Of a stretch of DNA of 58,947 nucleotides, positions 35,066 through 44,299 are shown piece by piece. The stretch's first letter is position 1, and each line of letters begins with the position of its first letter. Position numbers and translations under genes: made by a program. Origin of the DNA: Virgisporangium aurantiacum (GTDB lineage Bacteria > Actinomycetota > Actinomycetes > Mycobacteriales > Micromonosporaceae); the NCBI RefSeq assembly GCF_016863635.1, contig NZ_BOPG01000112.1, forward strand, positions 1 through 58,947, read 5' to 3'. The notes below the pieces were generated by a model that searched no databases, was not told the origin of the DNA, and saw nothing but the letters and a program-made list of their open reading frames with translations.

Positions 35066-35851
35066 GTGCGCGAAACCCTGGAGTTCCCCGACCTGCTGCG
35101 TCTGATCGACGAACGGGCGGCCGCGTTCCGGGCCGCCGTCGCCGCGGCGCCCGACCTCGACGCGCAGGTACCGACCTGCCCCGGGTGGACGCTGTTCGAC
35201 CTGGTGCGGCACCTCGGCGAGGGACGCCGGAAGTGGGCCGCCATCGTCGCCGCCGGTCCGGCGTCCGCTCCGCCCGACCGGTCGGTCTGGGGCAGCCCGG
35301 CCGCGCCGCGCGACCGCGAGGCCCTGCTGGACTGGTGGACCGCGTCGGCACAACAACTGCTCGACGCCCTGCGGGAGGTCGGTCCTGATCGAAACTGCTG
35401 GACGTGGTGGGACACCTCGCAGTCGCCGCAGACGTCCGGTGCGGGTGCCCGGCACCAGCTCCAGGAGATCGCGGTGCACACGTACGACGTCCAGGTGACC
35501 CTGGGCGCACCGCAGCCGCTGCCCGACGAGGTCGCCCTCGACGGCGTCGACGAGTTCCAGCACACCTGCTGCGCGACGACCAGCGCCTGGCCGCACGAGC
35601 CCGCCGTCGTCCACTACCACGCCACCGAGGGCCGCTCCTGGCGCCTCGACCTCTCCGCCGCGGGCGCACAGGTCGCCCGCCTGCCCGCCACCATGCCCGG
35701 CGAGGACCCGGAGGACCCGGACGCGGCCCTGTGGGGCACGGCCAGCGAGTTGGTCCTCGTCTTCTACGGCCGCATCCCGGCCGACGCGTTGAAAGTCGGC
35801 GGCGACCCCCGCATCTTCGACCAGCTCCTCGCCTGGGACCCCGACGCGTAG
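35066..35851 (+). CDS. MDMPI-family (mycothiol-dependent maleylpyruvate isomerase-like) protein
   Basis: DinB-fold protein of 261 aa. The N-terminal helical bundle has VPTCPGWTLFDLVRHLGEGR and QEIAVHTYDVQ, giving the three metal-binding positions typical of MDMPI proteins. The C-terminal MDMPI_C domain runs from about 185 to the end. Such proteins carry out mycothiol-dependent isomerase or transferase reactions, in line with an actinobacterial host. The substrate is unknown. GTG 35066 has TAGACA 6 nt upstream. Confidence 0.85.
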   Translation: MRETLEFPDLLRLIDERAAAFRAAVAAAPDLDAQVPTCPGWTLFDLVRHLGEGRRKWAAIVAAGPASAPPDRSVWGSPAAPRDREALLDWWTASAQQLLDALREVGPDRNCWTWWDTSQSPQTSGAGARHQLQEIAVHTYDVQVTLGAPQPLPDEVALDGVDEFQHTCCATTSAWPHEPAVVHYHATEGRSWRLDLSAAGAQVARLPATMPGEDPEDPDAALWGTASELVLVFYGRIPADALKVGGDPRIFDQLLAWDPDA

Positions 35852-35860
35852 CCCGAAAGG

Positions 35861-36811
35861 TCAGCCGAGGGTGACCTCGCTGCGGAAGATCCGGTGGTCC
35901 GAGCACGCGTGGCTGTCGCAGTTGCCGGCGTCGATCATCTGGACGTTCTGGTAGCCGAACGTGAAATGCCCCCGGCTGACGAACGCGTAGTCGATCTTTC
36001 CCTCGCCGTGCGACGGGGCGCCGCCCTGCACCGGGCCGGCGCAGGATTCCGCCGTGCAGTTCCGGTACTGGTCGACCTCCCAGAACTCACCCGTGGTGCC
36101 GGCCGGCGCCGCGTAGAGGGTGCCGAGTGCCGGGTTGCCCGGCAGCAGGTTGAGGTCGCCCAGCAGGATGAACGGGCCGGCGGCCGCCTCCGGGCCGAAC
36201 ACCCGGGCCAGTTCGCGCACCTCGGCCTCGGGGGCCGCGTACGGGTTGGCCTGGCCGGAGTCCTTCGGTGCCAGGTGGGTCGAGCAGGCCTTCACCGGCG
36301 GCCCGCCGGTCGCGAACACCGCGGTGACGCAGGCGACGCTGCGCGATTCGCTGACGGTCGGCTGTTCGCGGGCCTGCAGCACGTGGTTGGTGGTGAACAT
36401 GTAGCCCTGGTCGCCGGTGAGCGTGCCGCGCACCAGGATCGCGTTGCCGGCTTCGTGGCGGGTGTCGGGCAGCCGGAGACACGTGCCGACGAACGTCCGC
36501 GACTTCTGGAAGTACCCGGCCATCGGGTAGCCGATCGCCTGGAGCTGGATCAGCAGGTGCGCGTACTGCCGGTCGCAGACCTCGTTGAGCGAGATGACGT
36601 CGGGCCTGCGCTCCTGCACCTCCCGGATGATCCGGCCGATGATCGGGTACTGGCCCTTGTTCAGCGTCGCGCCGGCCATGTTGAAGTGCAGCAGCTTCAA
36701 CGGTTGCGCCTGCGCCACGGCCCGCGGCGGGTTGGCGCCGGTCGCGCTGGCCGGTCCGATGACCAGGGACGCCAGCGCGACCACGGCGCCCAGGACTGCC
36801 ATTTTCCTCAT
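35861..36811 (-). CDS. Secreted endonuclease/exonuclease/phosphatase-family protein
   Basis: Exported metal-dependent phosphodiesterase of 316 aa. Signal peptide 1-23 (ends PASA). EEP motifs in order: LLHFNMAG (Asn), ISLNEV (Glu), CSTHLAPKDS (His), LLGDLNLLPGNP (Asp/Asn), KIDYAFVS and CSDHRIFRSEV (Asp-His). Several cysteines fit an extracellular enzyme. Substrate could be nucleic acid, phospholipid or inositol phosphate. GGGGGA lies 5 nt before ATG 36811. Confidence 0.88.
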   Translation of the reverse strand: MRKMAVLGAVVALASLVIGPASATGANPPRAVAQAQPLKLLHFNMAGATLNKGQYPIIGRIIREVQERRPDVISLNEVCDRQYAHLLIQLQAIGYPMAGYFQKSRTFVGTCLRLPDTRHEAGNAILVRGTLTGDQGYMFTTNHVLQAREQPTVSESRSVACVTAVFATGGPPVKACSTHLAPKDSGQANPYAAPEAEVRELARVFGPEAAAGPFILLGDLNLLPGNPALGTLYAAPAGTTGEFWEVDQYRNCTAESCAGPVQGGAPSHGEGKIDYAFVSRGHFTFGYQNVQMIDAGNCDSHACSDHRIFRSEVTLG

Positions 36812-36865
36812 CGTTCCCCCGTGAACGTAGATGGAGATCTATGTTCTGGGGGAACGACCGGGTTG

Positions 36866-37807
36866 TCAACGAACAGCCGGGAACTCCAGCGCGTAGGGCT
36901 TCGCGTCGGCGGTCAGGCCGCGGCAGGCGAGCAGCAACGCACCGTCGGCGGCCTGGCCCTCGGGCTCGGACAGGCGGGCGTCGGGGACGCGCCGGACCAG
37001 TTCGGCACGGAAGGACTCCAGCAGCAGCGAGCCGGCGTCGAACAACCGGCCGCCCCACGAGAAGTTCGGCGGCAGGCCGCGGGCGGCGGCGTGCGCCGCC
37101 GTGGCCAGGTGGACCCCGGCGCGGTGCCAGATGTCCCGCGCGACCGGGTCGCCGGCGTGGGCGGCGTGGGCGACGTTCGGGGCGAACGCCGCGAGTTCGT
37201 GCGCCGGCGACGGGGACCCGTAGATCGCCCGCAGGGCCGGGTCGACGTCGCCGAAGCGGCCCCGCAGCTCGGCGTCCAACAGGGCGGAGCCCCCGTCGCG
37301 GCCGTCGGCGTGACGCAGCGCGGCCCGCAGCCCCTGCGCGCCGATCCACGACCCGCTGCCCTCGTCGCCGAGCAGGTGTCCCCAGCCGTCGACGCGGTTC
37401 CAGGTGGTGGCGTGGTCGGTGCCGAGCACGATGACGCCGGTGCCGGCGGCCACGACACACCCCGGCCGGCCGCCCAGCGCGCCGACGTGCGTGGTGAGAC
37501 AGTCGCTCGCGATGATCACGGTGCGGGTCGCCAGGTGCCGGTGCAGGTGGCCGGCGAGTTCGGCGGGCTCCTCCAGCAGGCCGGGCATCCCGGTGAGGCC
37601 GACCGCGACCCGCTCGGCCGTCACGTCGCCGTGGATGCTGGCCACCAGGCCGCCGATGCGGGCGCCGAGGGCGGGCGCGTCGATGTGACCGACCGCGCGG
37701 GGCACGGGTCCGCGGTCCTCGGCGCGCTGCCGCCGACCGTCCACGATGGCCCGGACGCGGACGCCGCTGCCGCCGACGTCGATCCCGATGTAGGTCTCCA
37801 GGGTCAT
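36866..37807 (-). CDS. BadF/BadG-family N-acetylglucosamine kinase
   Basis: Sugar kinase of 313 aa of the ASKHA fold. The phosphate-1 loop YIGIDVGGSGVRVRAIV, ASDCLTTHVGALGG and the adenosine/phosphate-2 loop VVAAGTGVIVLG are complete, with WGHLLGDEGSGSWIG typical of GlcNAc kinases. It should phosphorylate an amino sugar released by the upstream enzymes. Its ATG overlaps the murQ stop (ATGA), making it the last gene of the GH89-murQ-kinase operon. Confidence 0.87.
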   Translation of the reverse strand: MTLETYIGIDVGGSGVRVRAIVDGRRQRAEDRGPVPRAVGHIDAPALGARIGGLVASIHGDVTAERVAVGLTGMPGLLEEPAELAGHLHRHLATRTVIIASDCLTTHVGALGGRPGCVVAAGTGVIVLGTDHATTWNRVDGWGHLLGDEGSGSWIGAQGLRAALRHADGRDGGSALLDAELRGRFGDVDPALRAIYGSPSPAHELAAFAPNVAHAAHAGDPVARDIWHRAGVHLATAAHAAARGLPPNFSWGGRLFDAGSLLLESFRAELVRRVPDARLSEPEGQAADGALLLACRGLTADAKPYALEFPAVR

Positions 37808-38691
37808 GAAGAACCCAGCAGCGCAAGGGCCGCGCGGACGCTGCCGCTGTCGGTCAGGGCGCGCCGGCTCTCCGCGACGGTGCGACCGGACAGCGCGTGG
37901 GTCAGCGCGAGCGGCACGTCGCCGTCGCACCGGCCGAGCACCGCGGCGCTCTCCCCCGGGCCGAGCCCGGCCACCGTGCCGACGATGCCGACGGCGCGGT
38001 CGTGCAGCTTGTCGTTGGTGGCGACCAGATTGACCATCAGGTTCGAGTACGTGCGGCCGGCCCGCACCATCAGCGCGGTGGAGAACGCGTTCAGGAGCAC
38101 CTTCGTCGCGGTGCCGGCCTTCAACCGCGTCGAGCCGGCGATCGCCTCGGGGCCGGTGTCGGCGACGACGGTGACGTCGGCGAGCATCGCCAGCGGCGGA
38201 TCGGCGTTGCAGGCGACCAGAACCGTCAACGCGCCGGCCGCGCCGGCCCGCCGGAGCGCACCGGCGACGTACGGGGTCGTGCCGGACGCGGTGAGCCCGA
38301 CCGCCACGTCCCCCGGGCCGACCGGCGCGGCGTCGTCGTACCCGGCCGGTTCCGCGTCCTCGAAGTCGAGGGACGAGTCGGCGAACGCCGCCGCGCCACC
38401 GGGGAAGTGCGGCGTGAAGAACCCCGGCGGGGTGCCGAACGTGGGCGTCGCCTCGGTGGCGTCGAGCACCGCCAGCCGTCCGGACGCACCGGCGCCGAAG
38501 TAGTGCACCCGCCCGCCGTCCGCGATGCGTGCGGACGCGCGGTCGACGGCGTCCGCGAGCGCGGGTGCCGCCACCATCGCTGCCGCGATCGCCGTGGCGT
38601 CCTCGGCGAGGAGCGCCTCGACGACTCGGACGCTCGGCCACTGGTCGATGTGGACGGTGCGCGGGTTGCGCTGTTCGGTCGGTCGGATCAC
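37804..38691 (-). CDS. murQ: MurQ-type N-acetylmuramic acid 6-phosphate etherase
   Basis: SIS-domain lyase of 295 aa that splits MurNAc-6-phosphate into GlcNAc-6-phosphate and D-lactate. Signature stretches: TEQRN at the start, FGAGASGRLAVLDATEATPT, LTASGTTPYVAGAL, GSTRLKAGTATKVLLNA and NLMVNLVATNDKL. GTG 38691 overlaps the GH89 stop (GTGA) and follows AAAGGG by 7 nt. Paired with a GlcNAc-type kinase and alpha-N-acetylglucosaminidase, it points to amino-sugar or cell-wall-fragment salvage. Confidence 0.87.
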   Translation of the reverse strand: MIRPTEQRNPRTVHIDQWPSVRVVEALLAEDATAIAAAMVAAPALADAVDRASARIADGGRVHYFGAGASGRLAVLDATEATPTFGTPPGFFTPHFPGGAAAFADSSLDFEDAEPAGYDDAAPVGPGDVAVGLTASGTTPYVAGALRRAGAAGALTVLVACNADPPLAMLADVTVVADTGPEAIAGSTRLKAGTATKVLLNAFSTALMVRAGRTYSNLMVNLVATNDKLHDRAVGIVGTVAGLGPGESAAVLGRCDGDVPLALTHALSGRTVAESRRALTDSGSVRAALALLGSS

Positions 38692-40805
38692 CGGGGGGCC
38701 CTTTCGATTGCGCTGAACTCCTCGCCGTAGCGGTCGAGGACGAGTGCTGCGGTGGTACGGACATCGGCGCCGTCGGAACGGTAAGCGGATCCGTCGGTGA
38801 TGAAGGCCTGTGTCACCCGGTCGAGTTCGGCGTCGAGCGCCTCCTGGGCCGCCGGGCGCCCGTCGGGGTCGAGAGCGCGCGGCAGGTAGGTGAGCCACAG
38901 CTCCCAGCGCCGCCGGTGGTAGCCGCCGACGAGCCCGCCCCAGATCCGCGCGGAGTAGTCGTCGAGCGATCGGCTCGCGACCGTGTTCCACACCGTCACG
39001 AGCCGCCGCGCGTTGTCGACGAGCACCTGCCGGCCGGCCGCGTCCTCGGCCCAGCGCTCCGCGTCACCGACCCAGGTCGACAGCCGGGTGGACGGACGGG
39101 TCGACGCCACCGCGTCGAGGTCGTCGAACGCGTCCAGGAACCGTTGCGCCGCAACCGGATCCACCGTCCCGGTGCGCTGCGACTCAGCGACGAGCGCGCT
39201 CAGCCGGTGGTCGATGACGCGGACCAGGATAGCGACGCAGAAGAACGCACGGTCCGCGTCGGGCAGTGCCCGGCAGGCGTGGAGCAGCTCCTTCGGCTCG
39301 TAGAACAGGGCGGCGCGCACGTCGTCGTGCAGCGTCGAGTCGGCGGCGAGCGTGCGCGTGTACTCCGGCCGGGAGACCGCGACCGAGATGAACCGCTCGG
39401 GGAAGATCGACCGGCTCTCCCCGTTCAGCACCGACGCCCGCAGCGCGCTCCACGCGTCCGCGACCGCCGGATCGCGCACGCCGTACCGTTCCTGGCCGAA
39501 CGCGCGGATCCAGGTGTCCACATCGGACGGTCCGGGGTCCCACGCCCGGTCGGCGATGAGTTCGTAGAACACCGGGTTGATGTGGATGGCCTCCATGGAG
39601 AGGCCGAGACCGGTCGGCGGCCGGTCGGCGGCGAGTGCCGCTTCGAGGTTGCGGGCGGTCGATTCCAGGTCGGCGACGGGTTCGCTCCGTCCGCCGAAGT
39701 TCAGCAGACCGGTCCAGATCCACGGCCGGCCGAAGAAGCCGTCGAGCCGCTCCGCCTGCGGTGCGGCCTCGGCCCACAGGTCGAGGACGACGACCGCGCC
39801 GGCGGGAATGCCGTCGAGGAACCGCTTGACGCGGTCGGGCGTCCAGTAGTCGCCCTGGTACGAGAACGGCCACGACTGCAGCACCCAGACCGCGTCGGCG
39901 TCGGCGGCCCACAGTCCCTCGACGATCGCCGTGGCGACGGCGGCCGGGTGGTCGTCGCTCGGGCGCATCTCGATGAACGGGTCGGCCGCGTAAAGATGGT
40001 CGGTGCCGAACAGTTCCCGTTGTGCCGTAACGATTTCGGCGGTCAGCGTGCGGAACAGCGGGTCGTCCGGGTCGACGACGCGCGTCTCCATGCCCTGCCA
40101 TTCGCGGGTGCGGGCGCCGGCCGGTGCCAGCTCCCGGGGCACGTGGCCGGTGAACGCGGGCAGCACCGGCGTCATGCCGAACGCCCGGGCGCGGTCGAGG
40201 ATCCGGCGGCCGAGGTCGAGATGACGCGGGATCCAGCCGACCGGCAGCGGGCCGGCGAAGCTGTCGAGGCACCCCATGTAGAGCCACGGCAGGTAGGCCG
40301 GACCGCCGAGGAACGACCGGATCTCGTCGTCGGTCATGCCCATCCGCGAGTACGCCAGCGCGAGCGTCGCCTCGTGCCCGACGAGGTTCAACGGCATCGT
40401 GACGCCTTGCAGCGCCATCCAGTCGAGTTCGCGTTCCCACCGCGGCCAGTCCCACCACGCCGTCGAGTAACCGAAGGTGCAGAAGTTGAGGTAGTAGAAC
40501 GACTCCACCCGGGCCCGGCCGCGGATCGGCGCGATCGGTGAAAAATCCATGGGACCGAGGGGAAGCGCGGTATCCCAGGTGACCCGGACGCCGCACGCGT
40601 CCCGCAGGTACCGGTGGATGCCGACGCACGCGCTCACGCCGTCGGTGGCCGCGACGCGCACCCCGGCCCCCTCGTCCCGCACCTCGAACGCGCGGGAGCC
40701 GGTGGCCGCGGTGGTGAGCGCGGCCAGGTGCAATGGCCGGTGGCCCCCGGTCACGCGGTCCCACAGGCCCTGCACGGCGGCGGCCCACGGCGGTGTCGGT
40801 GACAT
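38688..40805 (-). CDS. GH89 alpha-N-acetylglucosaminidase
   Basis: Family GH89 enzyme (human NAGLU relative) of 705 aa that removes terminal alpha-linked GlcNAc. Catalytic candidates are Glu279 in ADPFIEMRPS and Glu405 in LGLSMEAIHINPVFYEL, matching the two NAGLU glutamates. FYYLNFCTFGYSTAWWDW is a strongly conserved family block. No signal peptide, so it acts on imported oligosaccharides. AGGGGA precedes ATG 40805. It heads the operon with murQ and the BadF-type kinase and diverges from a ROK gene and sugar importer. Confidence 0.9.
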   Translation of the reverse strand: MSPTPPWAAAVQGLWDRVTGGHRPLHLAALTTAATGSRAFEVRDEGAGVRVAATDGVSACVGIHRYLRDACGVRVTWDTALPLGPMDFSPIAPIRGRARVESFYYLNFCTFGYSTAWWDWPRWERELDWMALQGVTMPLNLVGHEATLALAYSRMGMTDDEIRSFLGGPAYLPWLYMGCLDSFAGPLPVGWIPRHLDLGRRILDRARAFGMTPVLPAFTGHVPRELAPAGARTREWQGMETRVVDPDDPLFRTLTAEIVTAQRELFGTDHLYAADPFIEMRPSDDHPAAVATAIVEGLWAADADAVWVLQSWPFSYQGDYWTPDRVKRFLDGIPAGAVVVLDLWAEAAPQAERLDGFFGRPWIWTGLLNFGGRSEPVADLESTARNLEAALAADRPPTGLGLSMEAIHINPVFYELIADRAWDPGPSDVDTWIRAFGQERYGVRDPAVADAWSALRASVLNGESRSIFPERFISVAVSRPEYTRTLAADSTLHDDVRAALFYEPKELLHACRALPDADRAFFCVAILVRVIDHRLSALVAESQRTGTVDPVAAQRFLDAFDDLDAVASTRPSTRLSTWVGDAERWAEDAAGRQVLVDNARRLVTVWNTVASRSLDDYSARIWGGLVGGYHRRRWELWLTYLPRALDPDGRPAAQEALDAELDRVTQAFITDGSAYRSDGADVRTTAALVLDRYGEEFSAIERAPR

Positions 40806-40877
40806 GCGAGTTCCCCTTACTTCCGTACGGTACGTATGTATGTTAGCTTCGCCCAACGAAAGAAGGGAGGGGGTCCC
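40806..40877. promoter_or_regulatory. GH89/ROK divergent promoter region
   Basis: The gap contains the palindrome CCGTACGG (40823-40830) followed by repeated GTACG/TATG steps up to 40840. A ROK operator is plausible here; no longer symmetric site is evident. Confidence 0.4.
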
Positions 40878-42053
40878 ATGACACAGGTCGTCGCGATCGG
40901 CACGAACTTCATGCTGGAGGTCAACGCGTCGGCGATCCTCACGCGGCTCCGATCGGTGGGTCGCACGAGCGTCTCGTCGCTGGCGAAGGAGACCGGGCTC
41001 TCGCGCCAGGCGGTCACCCGTTCCCTCGCCGTCCTCGAATCCATGGGCCTGGTGGAGATCTCGGCGCCCGATCGCGCCGCCACCACGTCCGGCCGTCCCC
41101 CGCAGATGGTCCGCTTCCGGGCCGAGGCCGGCCACGTCGTCGGCGTCGCCGTCGAGCCCGGACGCACCCGGATCGTCGTGGCCGACCTCGCCGGCGAGTT
41201 CGTGGCGGAGTCCACGGCGGCGCCGCGCCGGTCGGGCCCGGCCGCGTTCTCCCGGTCGTTGAGCGCCGCGATCCGCAAGGTGCTCACGCGCGCCGGCGTC
41301 GAACCCGCCGACGTGTGGCACGTCTCGGCCGCCGCGTCCGGCATCGTCGACCCGGCCACCGGGCACGTCACGCTCAGCCCCGGCATGCCCGAGATCGCCG
41401 GCGACGCGATCCTCGCGGGCATCCGCGCCGCGGTCGACGCGCCGGTCTACGTCGACAACGACGTCAAGCTCGCCACCCGGGGCGAGCGCTGGCGCGGCGC
41501 TCCGCACGCCGAGGACTCGCTGGTGTTCATCGACTGGGGCGAGCGGATCGGTGCCGGCATCGTGCTGCACGGCGACCTCTACCGCGGCGCGTCCAACGAC
41601 GCCGGCGACATCGGATACCTCGACCTCCTCGCGGCCGGAACAGCCGCCGATGCCGATCCCGACCTCGGCCCGTTCGAACGGTGGGTCGGCATCCGCGAAC
41701 TGCTGCGGCTCGCCGGGAAGGCCGACCTGACAGATCTGGCCGAGGCGGCGGGGCGCGGCGACGAGCGCGCGCTCGCCGCGGTGCGCACCGTGGCGGGGCG
41801 CTTCGCCAAGGGCATCGCCGCGATCCGCTCGCTGCTCGACCCCGAGGTGGTCGTCATCGGCGGCGACATGGCGGCACTCGGCCCGATCCTGCTCGAGCCG
41901 CTGGTCGAGGCCCTCGAGTCCGAACCGCTGAACCAACCACGGCTGGAGATCTCGACGCTCGGCGCCGACGCGATCATCCACGGCGCCGTCCACCACTCGT
42001 TGTCCTGCGTGGAGCAGGACCGCTTCCACGCACCTGTCAGCCGCAACCGCTGA
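40878..42053 (+). CDS. ROK-family regulator lacking the zinc motif
   Basis: Regulator of 391 aa. Winged helix at about 15-75 (SLAKETGLSRQAVTRSLAVL). The ROK domain is present (DNDVKLATRGERWRG, DWGERIGAGIVLHGDLYRGA), but the CxCGxxGC zinc site is missing: after NDAGDIGYLDLL comes a loop without cysteines. ATG 40878 follows GGGAGGGGG. It diverges from the GH89 operon and precedes the importer genes by 31 bp, so it likely controls amino-sugar uptake and breakdown. Confidence 0.88.
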   Translation: MTQVVAIGTNFMLEVNASAILTRLRSVGRTSVSSLAKETGLSRQAVTRSLAVLESMGLVEISAPDRAATTSGRPPQMVRFRAEAGHVVGVAVEPGRTRIVVADLAGEFVAESTAAPRRSGPAAFSRSLSAAIRKVLTRAGVEPADVWHVSAAASGIVDPATGHVTLSPGMPEIAGDAILAGIRAAVDAPVYVDNDVKLATRGERWRGAPHAEDSLVFIDWGERIGAGIVLHGDLYRGASNDAGDIGYLDLLAAGTAADADPDLGPFERWVGIRELLRLAGKADLTDLAEAAGRGDERALAAVRTVAGRFAKGIAAIRSLLDPEVVVIGGDMAALGPILLEPLVEALESEPLNQPRLEISTLGADAIIHGAVHHSLSCVEQDRFHAPVSRNR

Positions 42054-42084
42054 TCCCCGTCACCGGTACAGCAAGGAGAAACAC

Positions 42085-43401
42085 ATGCCCACGTCAGCAC
42101 ACCGGCGCAGGGCCGGGCTGGCGATCGTCGGCGCGGTCACCGCGTTGATGGTTGCCGCGTGCTCCGGAACGAGCGACGGCCCGGCCAAGCCGACCGACGT
42201 CTCGAAGGATCTCACCACCGACAAGGTGACGCTGACGCTGGCGTACACCGACGACCCGCCGACACAGGCGCTCATCGACGCGTTCGAGGCCGAGCACCCG
42301 AACATCACCATCACCGGCCAGCAGACGCCGTTCTCCGACTACGTCAAGTCCATCAAGCTGTCGATGGCGTCGTCGTCGCCGCCCGACATCGCCGAGTACA
42401 ACCCCGGCGCCATGCGCTCGCTGGTGCCCGCCGGCCTCATCTACGACCTCACCCCGTACGAGAAGCTGTACGGCTGGAGCGACGGGTTCCCCGCGTCGAG
42501 CCTCGAGGTGCTGCGGTCGAACGCGGAGGCCAAGGAGTACGGCACCGGCGGCCTCTACGCCGTACCGGGCGCGCTGTCGGTGCTCGGCGTCTACTACAAC
42601 AAGTCGCTCACGCGCGGAGCCGGCGTCACCGCGCCGCCGGCCACGTTCGCCGACTTCGAGAAGCAGCTCGGTCAGGTCAAGGCGTCGACAACACCGTTCA
42701 GCGTCGGCGGCCTGCAGGTGGGCGGCTTCCACGTCTGGAACGCGCTCATCGACGTGCTCGGCGACGAACAGGCCTACCGCAACTGGGTCTACGGCAAGCC
42801 CGGCGCGACCATCAAGACCGACGCCGCCCGCAACGCGTCCCAGAAGATCATCGACTGGGTGACCGCCGGTTACCTGCCGGCGGCGGCCAACGCGACCGCG
42901 GACAGCGACGCGCAGGCGAACTTCACGGCCGGCAAGAGCGCGTACCTGGTCACCGGAAACTGGGCGGCGTCGGCCATCGAGAAGGCGATGGGTGACAACG
43001 TCGGCTTCTTCCTGATGCCGAAGGCGGCGGCGGGCGACTCGACGGTGGCGTCCGGCGCGAGCGTCGCCTACTCCATCTCGTCGAAGACCAAGCACCCCAA
43101 CGAGGCCGCGGCGTTCCTGGACTTCATGCGCTCGTCCAAGGCCGCGACCGTCCAGTTCGACTCGGGCTTCATGCCCGTCGACGCCAAGGCACAGGTGAAC
43201 GCGACCGGCGTGAAGGCCGACATCGCCACCGCGTTCAAGGCCGTGGTCGCCGACAACGGCATCGTCCCGTTCCCCGACTTCGCGTCGCCCAACATGATCG
43301 ACCGGTTGACGACCGGCGTGCAGGGCCTGCTGAGCAAGCAGATGACGCCCGACCAGTTCCTCACCTCCCTCCAGGAATCGTGGACCCAGCACCATGCTTG
43401 A
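42085..43401 (+). CDS. Sugar ABC transporter substrate-binding lipoprotein
   Basis: Lipoprotein of 438 aa (signal and lipobox LMVAAC, Cys26) of the extracellular solute-binding family 1 (MalE type), with the usual DIAEYNPGAMRSLVPAGLIYDL and YYNKSLTRGAG segments. AAGGAG lies before ATG 42085. It delivers an oligo- or monosaccharide, probably an amino-sugar compound by context, to the two permeases downstream. 8-bp overlap with the first permease. Confidence 0.9.
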   Translation: MPTSAHRRRAGLAIVGAVTALMVAACSGTSDGPAKPTDVSKDLTTDKVTLTLAYTDDPPTQALIDAFEAEHPNITITGQQTPFSDYVKSIKLSMASSSPPDIAEYNPGAMRSLVPAGLIYDLTPYEKLYGWSDGFPASSLEVLRSNAEAKEYGTGGLYAVPGALSVLGVYYNKSLTRGAGVTAPPATFADFEKQLGQVKASTTPFSVGGLQVGGFHVWNALIDVLGDEQAYRNWVYGKPGATIKTDAARNASQKIIDWVTAGYLPAAANATADSDAQANFTAGKSAYLVTGNWAASAIEKAMGDNVGFFLMPKAAAGDSTVASGASVAYSISSKTKHPNEAAAFLDFMRSSKAATVQFDSGFMPVDAKAQVNATGVKADIATAFKAVVADNGIVPFPDFASPNMIDRLTTGVQGLLSKQMTPDQFLTSLQESWTQHHA

Positions 43402-44299
43402 TCGCGCGGTGGCCGTCCGGCCGGTACGGGCCCGTGCCCGTGCCGGCCGGCGGCTGGTCGCCCTCGCCTACGTCGCGCCGGCCGCGCTCGTGTACGTCGC
43501 GTTCGCGATCTGGCCGGCGGTGCACACGGTCGGGCTGTCGTTCGTGCACTGGGACGGCATCCTGCCGGCCACCTGGGCGGGCCTCGAGAACTACGTCGAC
43601 GTCTTCCGGGACCCGACCCTCGGTCCCGCGCTCTGGCACGCGATCATCCTGATCCTCTTCTTCGCGGTCATCCCCTGCGCGCTCGGCCTGCTGATGACGG
43701 GCCTGCTGCACGGCGGGCTCCGCGGCATGACCGCGTTCCGGGTCATCTTCTTCCTCCCCCAGGTGCTGCCGCTCGTCGCGGTCGGCATCACCTGGCGGTG
43801 GCTCTACAACGAGGACGGTCTGGTCAACGAGGGCCTGCGCTGGATCGGCCTCGGCGGCATCACGCGCGCATGGCTCGGTGACTACGACTTCGCCCTCGTC
43901 GCGCTCGGACTGGTGGGAACGTGGGCGATGAGCGGGCTGTGCATGGTGCTGTTCCTGGCCGGCGCGCAGAAGATCGACACCTCGCTGTACGAGGCGGTCG
44001 CGATCGACGGCGGCGGGCCGGTGCGGAGGTTCTTCACGGTGACGCTGCCCGCGCTGCGCGGCGAGATCACCATCGCCAGCGTCATCACGACGATCGCCGC
44101 GCTCGCCAGCTTCGACCTCGTGTTCGTGACGACGAACGGCGGCCCGGTCAACCGCACCACCGTGCCCGGCCTGCTCGTGTACCGGCTCGCCTTCAACGAG
44201 GGCGACATCGGACGGGCGAGCGCGCTGGCCGTCGTGCTGACGCTCGTCGTCATCGTGTTCGTCACCGCGATCCGCGCACTCACCCGGGAGAAGGCGTGA
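43394..44299 (+). CDS. Sugar ABC permease, MalF/UgpA type
   Basis: Membrane subunit of 301 aa with six segments and the EAA loop EAVAIDGGGPVRRFFTVTLP, the contact to the ATPase. Overlaps both neighbours (8 bp and GTGA). No ATPase gene is in this operon; a shared MsiK-type ATPase encoded elsewhere is usual in actinomycetes. Confidence 0.9.
   Translation: MLDRAVAVRPVRARARAGRRLVALAYVAPAALVYVAFAIWPAVHTVGLSFVHWDGILPATWAGLENYVDVFRDPTLGPALWHAIILILFFAVIPCALGLLMTGLLHGGLRGMTAFRVIFFLPQVLPLVAVGITWRWLYNEDGLVNEGLRWIGLGGITRAWLGDYDFALVALGLVGTWAMSGLCMVLFLAGAQKIDTSLYEAVAIDGGGPVRRFFTVTLPALRGEITIASVITTIAALASFDLVFVTTNGGPVNRTTVPGLLVYRLAFNEGDIGRASALAVVLTLVVIVFVTAIRALTREKA

Noticed and set aside
35894..40541. Two long plus-strand open frames (869 and 670 aa) opposite the GH89-murQ-kinase operon
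   Set aside because: Shadows of well-supported minus-strand genes, lacking any recognisable domain.
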